Positions 48,855-50,969 of a stretch of 50,969 nucleotides of DNA are shown here, piece by piece. Below the pieces are notes generated by a model that saw only the letters and a list, made by a program, of their open reading frames with translations, was not told the origin of the DNA and did not search any database. Origin of the DNA: Dysgonomonas sp. HGC4. Lineage in GTDB: Bacteria; Bacteroidota; Bacteroidia; Bacteroidales; Dysgonomonadaceae. A program made the translations under genes and the position numbers. The number at the start of each line of letters is the position of its first letter. Positions within the stretch are counted from its first letter, which is position 1. The stretch is taken from assembly GCF_001261715.1 (NCBI RefSeq), contig NZ_CVRU01000195.1, positions 1 through 50,969 on the forward strand, given 5' to 3'.

Positions 48855-49384
48855 AAATTCATCATTTGTATTTTTTCGATCCCATGTTTAACAGAGCGTA
48901 GCCCAAATAAAGAGGGATTTAAATCGGATAACGGTAAAAACTTAAGTGCAGCCACATCATCGTTAGCGGCAAATTTAGCATTGCTGTCTACTTTGCACAA
49001 GAAGAATAGGTCGGTTGTCTCAACCTCAAAGTCAGAATACATATATAGATTCGGCAGAGAGAATAAATATTGAACAGAAGATACATCTAGTCCAGTCTCC
49101 TCTTTTACTTCTCTGATAACGGCCTCTTCTGCAGTTTCCTGCATGTCTACAAAGCCCCCTGGAAGATCATAGGTTCCTTTTGCCGGTTCATGAGCTCGCG
49201 TAGCTACCAGTATTTCATCTTTCTCATTGATGATGACGGCTACTGTTGCAGATGAGGGGTTGAAGTAATAGATGAATCCGCAGTCCTGACAACGTTTAGA
49301 TTTGAAGTTGTTGTCGACGAAGTGGTTCGATCCACATTTGGGACAGTATTTGAATTGATAAAGAGGATGTTTTCTTTCTAACAT
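48851..49384 (-). CDS. Nudix hydrolase with N-terminal zinc ribbon
   Basis: A 177-aa protein: zinc ribbon YCPKCGSNHF...RCQDCGFIYY (residues 14-40) and a Nudix box GGFVDMQETAEEAVIREVKEETGLDV near 95-120 with the full GX5EX7REUXEEXGU pattern. Such proteins hydrolyse nucleoside diphosphates linked to another group, such as NADH; the zinc-ribbon architecture resembles NudC but the protein is shorter. First gene of the operon. Confidence 0.9.
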   Translation of the reverse strand: MLERKHPLYQFKYCPKCGSNHFVDNNFKSKRCQDCGFIYYFNPSSATVAVIINEKDEILVATRAHEPAKGTYDLPGGFVDMQETAEEAVIREVKEETGLDVSSVQYLFSLPNLYMYSDFEVETTDLFFLCKVDSNAKFAANDDVAALKFLPLSDLNPSLFGLRSVKHGIEKIQMMNL

Positions 49385-49720
49385 AAAACTTCTGTATTAA
49401 ACTTCTATATAACACTGTGTACAAATATAGCTATTTATAAGATACATGTTTTATGTATAGTTATTGTTTGCAATAAAATTAACGCATGCCTAAAGCTTAA
49501 TTATTGTTTCTGTTTGTTAATGTATGTCGTTTTTGGCTTTCTAAAAGTGCGATTATGTTCGTAAATCACTTTTTTCTATGTTAAATATATAAAATATGGC
49601 TCGGTTTTGCCTAAACATAAGAAAAGATGACAAAAAGGTTATAGCATTACTTGGAAATTTATTGTTTCTTTGTAATAAAGTTGGTTGTTTGAATATAAAT
49701 TGTTAAAATACATTTCTGTT
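49385..49720. other. Divergent intergenic region
   Basis: Contains TATATTTG on the minus strand (49429-49422), a perfect -7 element for the Nudix operon about 38 nt before its ATG, without a clear -33. Toward the plus-strand gene, TTTCTTTG near 49667 is a weak candidate -7. No gene is seen. Confidence 0.5.
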
Positions 49721-50164
49721 ATGAATGTACGTAGTACCTACATGGTGAATCTCGTGTCAACATACCTTTCGTTATGCAATGTTGTGCATAATAGAAAAGT
49801 GATTGGCGTTCAGCTAGATTTTGAGCAAAAAGATTCTTCCATTCTCGCAATATCCAATATTTTAAAAGATTATGATTTGAGTTGTAAAACTTATTACTCT
49901 GATTTTGAAACTCTAAGAAAAGATAAGCGTAAAGGAATACTTCATCTGAGAATCGATGGAGGTCGTTATGTTGTGCTGAAGAGCTTAGGGACTGAGGGTA
50001 ATGTCGTTTTTTACGACCCTGTAATCAATAAAAATATTGAAATTTCGAAGTTTGCATTTCAAAAATTGTGGAGCAGCATCGTAATATATTCCGATGTAAT
50101 GCCCTCTGCAAATGAGAATGAGGCGAGTAAGGAAAGAATCACTAGAAAAAGTGTACAAGACTAA
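49721..50164 (+). CDS. Stand-alone C39-peptidase-like protein, catalytically degenerate
   Basis: From the ATG at 49721 (147 aa; an upstream in-frame TTG at 49685 is less likely). The fold pattern SSILAISNILKDYDL, LHLRIDGGRYVVLKSL, NVVFYDPVINKNIEISKFAFQKLWSSIVIYS is that of the C39 domain found at the N-terminus of bacteriocin exporters and of Bacteroidetes VKOR fusion proteins. The catalytic Cys region (QxxxxDCG) is missing and the catalytic His of H-[FY]-VVL is replaced (GRYVVL); the Asp of YDP is kept. It probably binds GG-leader peptides without cutting, or is a remnant. No exporter is nearby. Confidence 0.6.
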   Translation: MNVRSTYMVNLVSTYLSLCNVVHNRKVIGVQLDFEQKDSSILAISNILKDYDLSCKTYYSDFETLRKDKRKGILHLRIDGGRYVVLKSLGTEGNVVFYDPVINKNIEISKFAFQKLWSSIVIYSDVMPSANENEASKERITRKSVQD

Positions 50165-50679
50165 TTTCTTAGTAGTTTAGGAAATGTCTTTAATGCTTCT
50201 CTAAGGTAGTTTGTGTGAAATAAAGAGGGGGAAGAGTTGAAATTTTATCATATTTTAAATGTGTTTGTTCTATAAGATTTTTATAAAGCATAATTTCTGT
50301 TGACTTATTGTAGTTGTTTTCTTCTCTTATATTACTATGATGCTGTGTTTTTACATTTGTAACTACAAAGCGTGATAGAACTGTCCGTTAGAGAAGCTGT
50401 TATCTCCTTCTAATCAAGAATGTGTTGTTTATCTGAGAGTTAAATGTAGCGGAAAGTGTTTAACTTTTCGATTCGCGCACATGCTCCGAGCACTTTTCTT
50501 GTAAGATATTTTGTTTTCATATTGTCTAATTAGAGCTGAAAATGCATATACAGTTTTTGTATATCACTGTTAAAAAAAACAGATGATTATGTCTTAGTCG
50601 TGAGTCATAATAAAGCTGTAATACACAATGCGAGCTCGTAAATGATGAGTTTCTTAATTTAAGTAAGCTCACTGTATAT
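50165..50679. other. Non-coding stretch after C39-like gene
   Basis: No acceptable reading frame of useful length on either strand. A perfect -7 element TACATTTG occurs at 50352-50359 (+) without a clear -33; together with the strong terminator at 50680 it could delimit a small RNA of about 380 nt, but this is speculative. Confidence 0.35.
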
Positions 50680-50744
50680 ACTGAAACTTTCATTTAACTG
50701 TTGTCTAAAAAAGATAATGATTAAATGAAAGTTTCAGTTTTTTA
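50680..50744 (+). terminator. Strong terminator with 18-bp stem
   Basis: ACTGAAACTTTCATTTAA (50680-50697) pairs perfectly with TTAAATGAAAGTTTCAGT (50721-50738), followed by TTTTTTATTT. It ends a plus-strand transcript, either the C39-like gene message or a separate RNA. After it (to 50969) I see only AT-rich sequence and no gene. Confidence 0.88.
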
Positions 50745-50969
50745 TTTCTATCCCTCTCGTTTTTTAACTAATCTCATTTTTTTACAAAGAGAATAAGGAA
50801 GATAAAATTAGAAAAAAGTTATAATCGCAAACTTATATCTGATTTGTTGTAATATCCTAGATGTGAAACTTGCAATATTCAGATATATTGTTGTTTAAAT
50901 TGATATGTGCAATCTTTATTAACGATTAGTTCTTGTTCCTCTTCTATTAATAGAGATCGTGATGTAAAA

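Noticed and set aside
49318-49335. GTGGTTCGATCCAC in the Nudix gene as a T-arm
   Set aside because: Loop is only 6 nt, no acceptor pairing, and it encodes the conserved zinc-ribbon region.

Overview
The window is a chromosomal segment of a Bacteroidales-type bacterium carrying one complete-looking Mu-like (transposable) prophage of about 33 kb. Evidence for the host: low GC, promoters with TAnnTTTG -7 elements, few Shine-Dalgarno sequences, a Bacteroidetes-style Mrp, a paired outer-membrane barrel and TPR protein, and a GG-leader peptide. A Dysgonomonas-like genus is only a guess.

Host left flank (1-4325): end of a small GNAT acetyltransferase (-), trmB and mrp (+), a terminator, a 43-codon double-glycine leader peptide gene (-), and a membrane sensor histidine kinase (+). 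Host right flank (37509-50969): an OmpR-type response regulator (+) with its own promoter, ppc (-), a P-loop protein of the HPr kinase/PEPCK type (-), a cobalamin-riboswitch-controlled cysteine-rich CWC gene (-), an outer-membrane barrel, a 1001-aa TPR protein and a Nudix hydrolase (-), and a stand-alone degenerate C39-peptidase-like protein (+). The prophage lies exactly between the histidine kinase and the response regulator, so it splits a probable two-component pair.

Prophage (about 4332-37497), with its repressor end on the right. The lysogeny block (36246-37386, +) holds an S24-type repressor and a membrane protein. Divergent from it runs the early operon (36178-29285, -): Cro/Ner-like protein, MuA-like transposase, MuB-like ATPase, a DUF3164 protein, many small proteins and a DnaA-domain-IV-like/zinc-finger protein. 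An adenine methyltransferase stands alone at 28418. Late genes are divided between two divergent operons starting near 13.8 kb. Leftward: small and large terminase, gp36-like, portal, MuF-type head protein with a toxin-like C-terminus, tape measure, gpG-like and small proteins. Rightward: protease/scaffold, major capsid, contractile sheath and tube, tail chaperone with -1 frameshift, hub, baseplate, holin, muramidase, unimolecular spanin, J-like baseplate, and tail fibre with a glycerophosphodiesterase domain. The phage is therefore a myovirus.

The most unusual observation is a set of three short intercistronic elements in the early operon (30032-30074, 32013-32064, 35523-35567). Each can fold into a tRNA acceptor stem plus a perfect T-arm with a canonical TTCGAYT loop, and has 'ACA' after the stem, but no anticodon arm. 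They lie directly after stop codons and may be RNA-processing or tRNA-mimic signals. Other points of interest are two canonical -1 slippery heptamers (tail chaperone; portal/MuF junction), a MuF polymorphic-toxin-like C-terminus, ten/eleven-bp phased TTTAAA/AAACG repeats before several starts, and bipartite repeats at both prophage ends.
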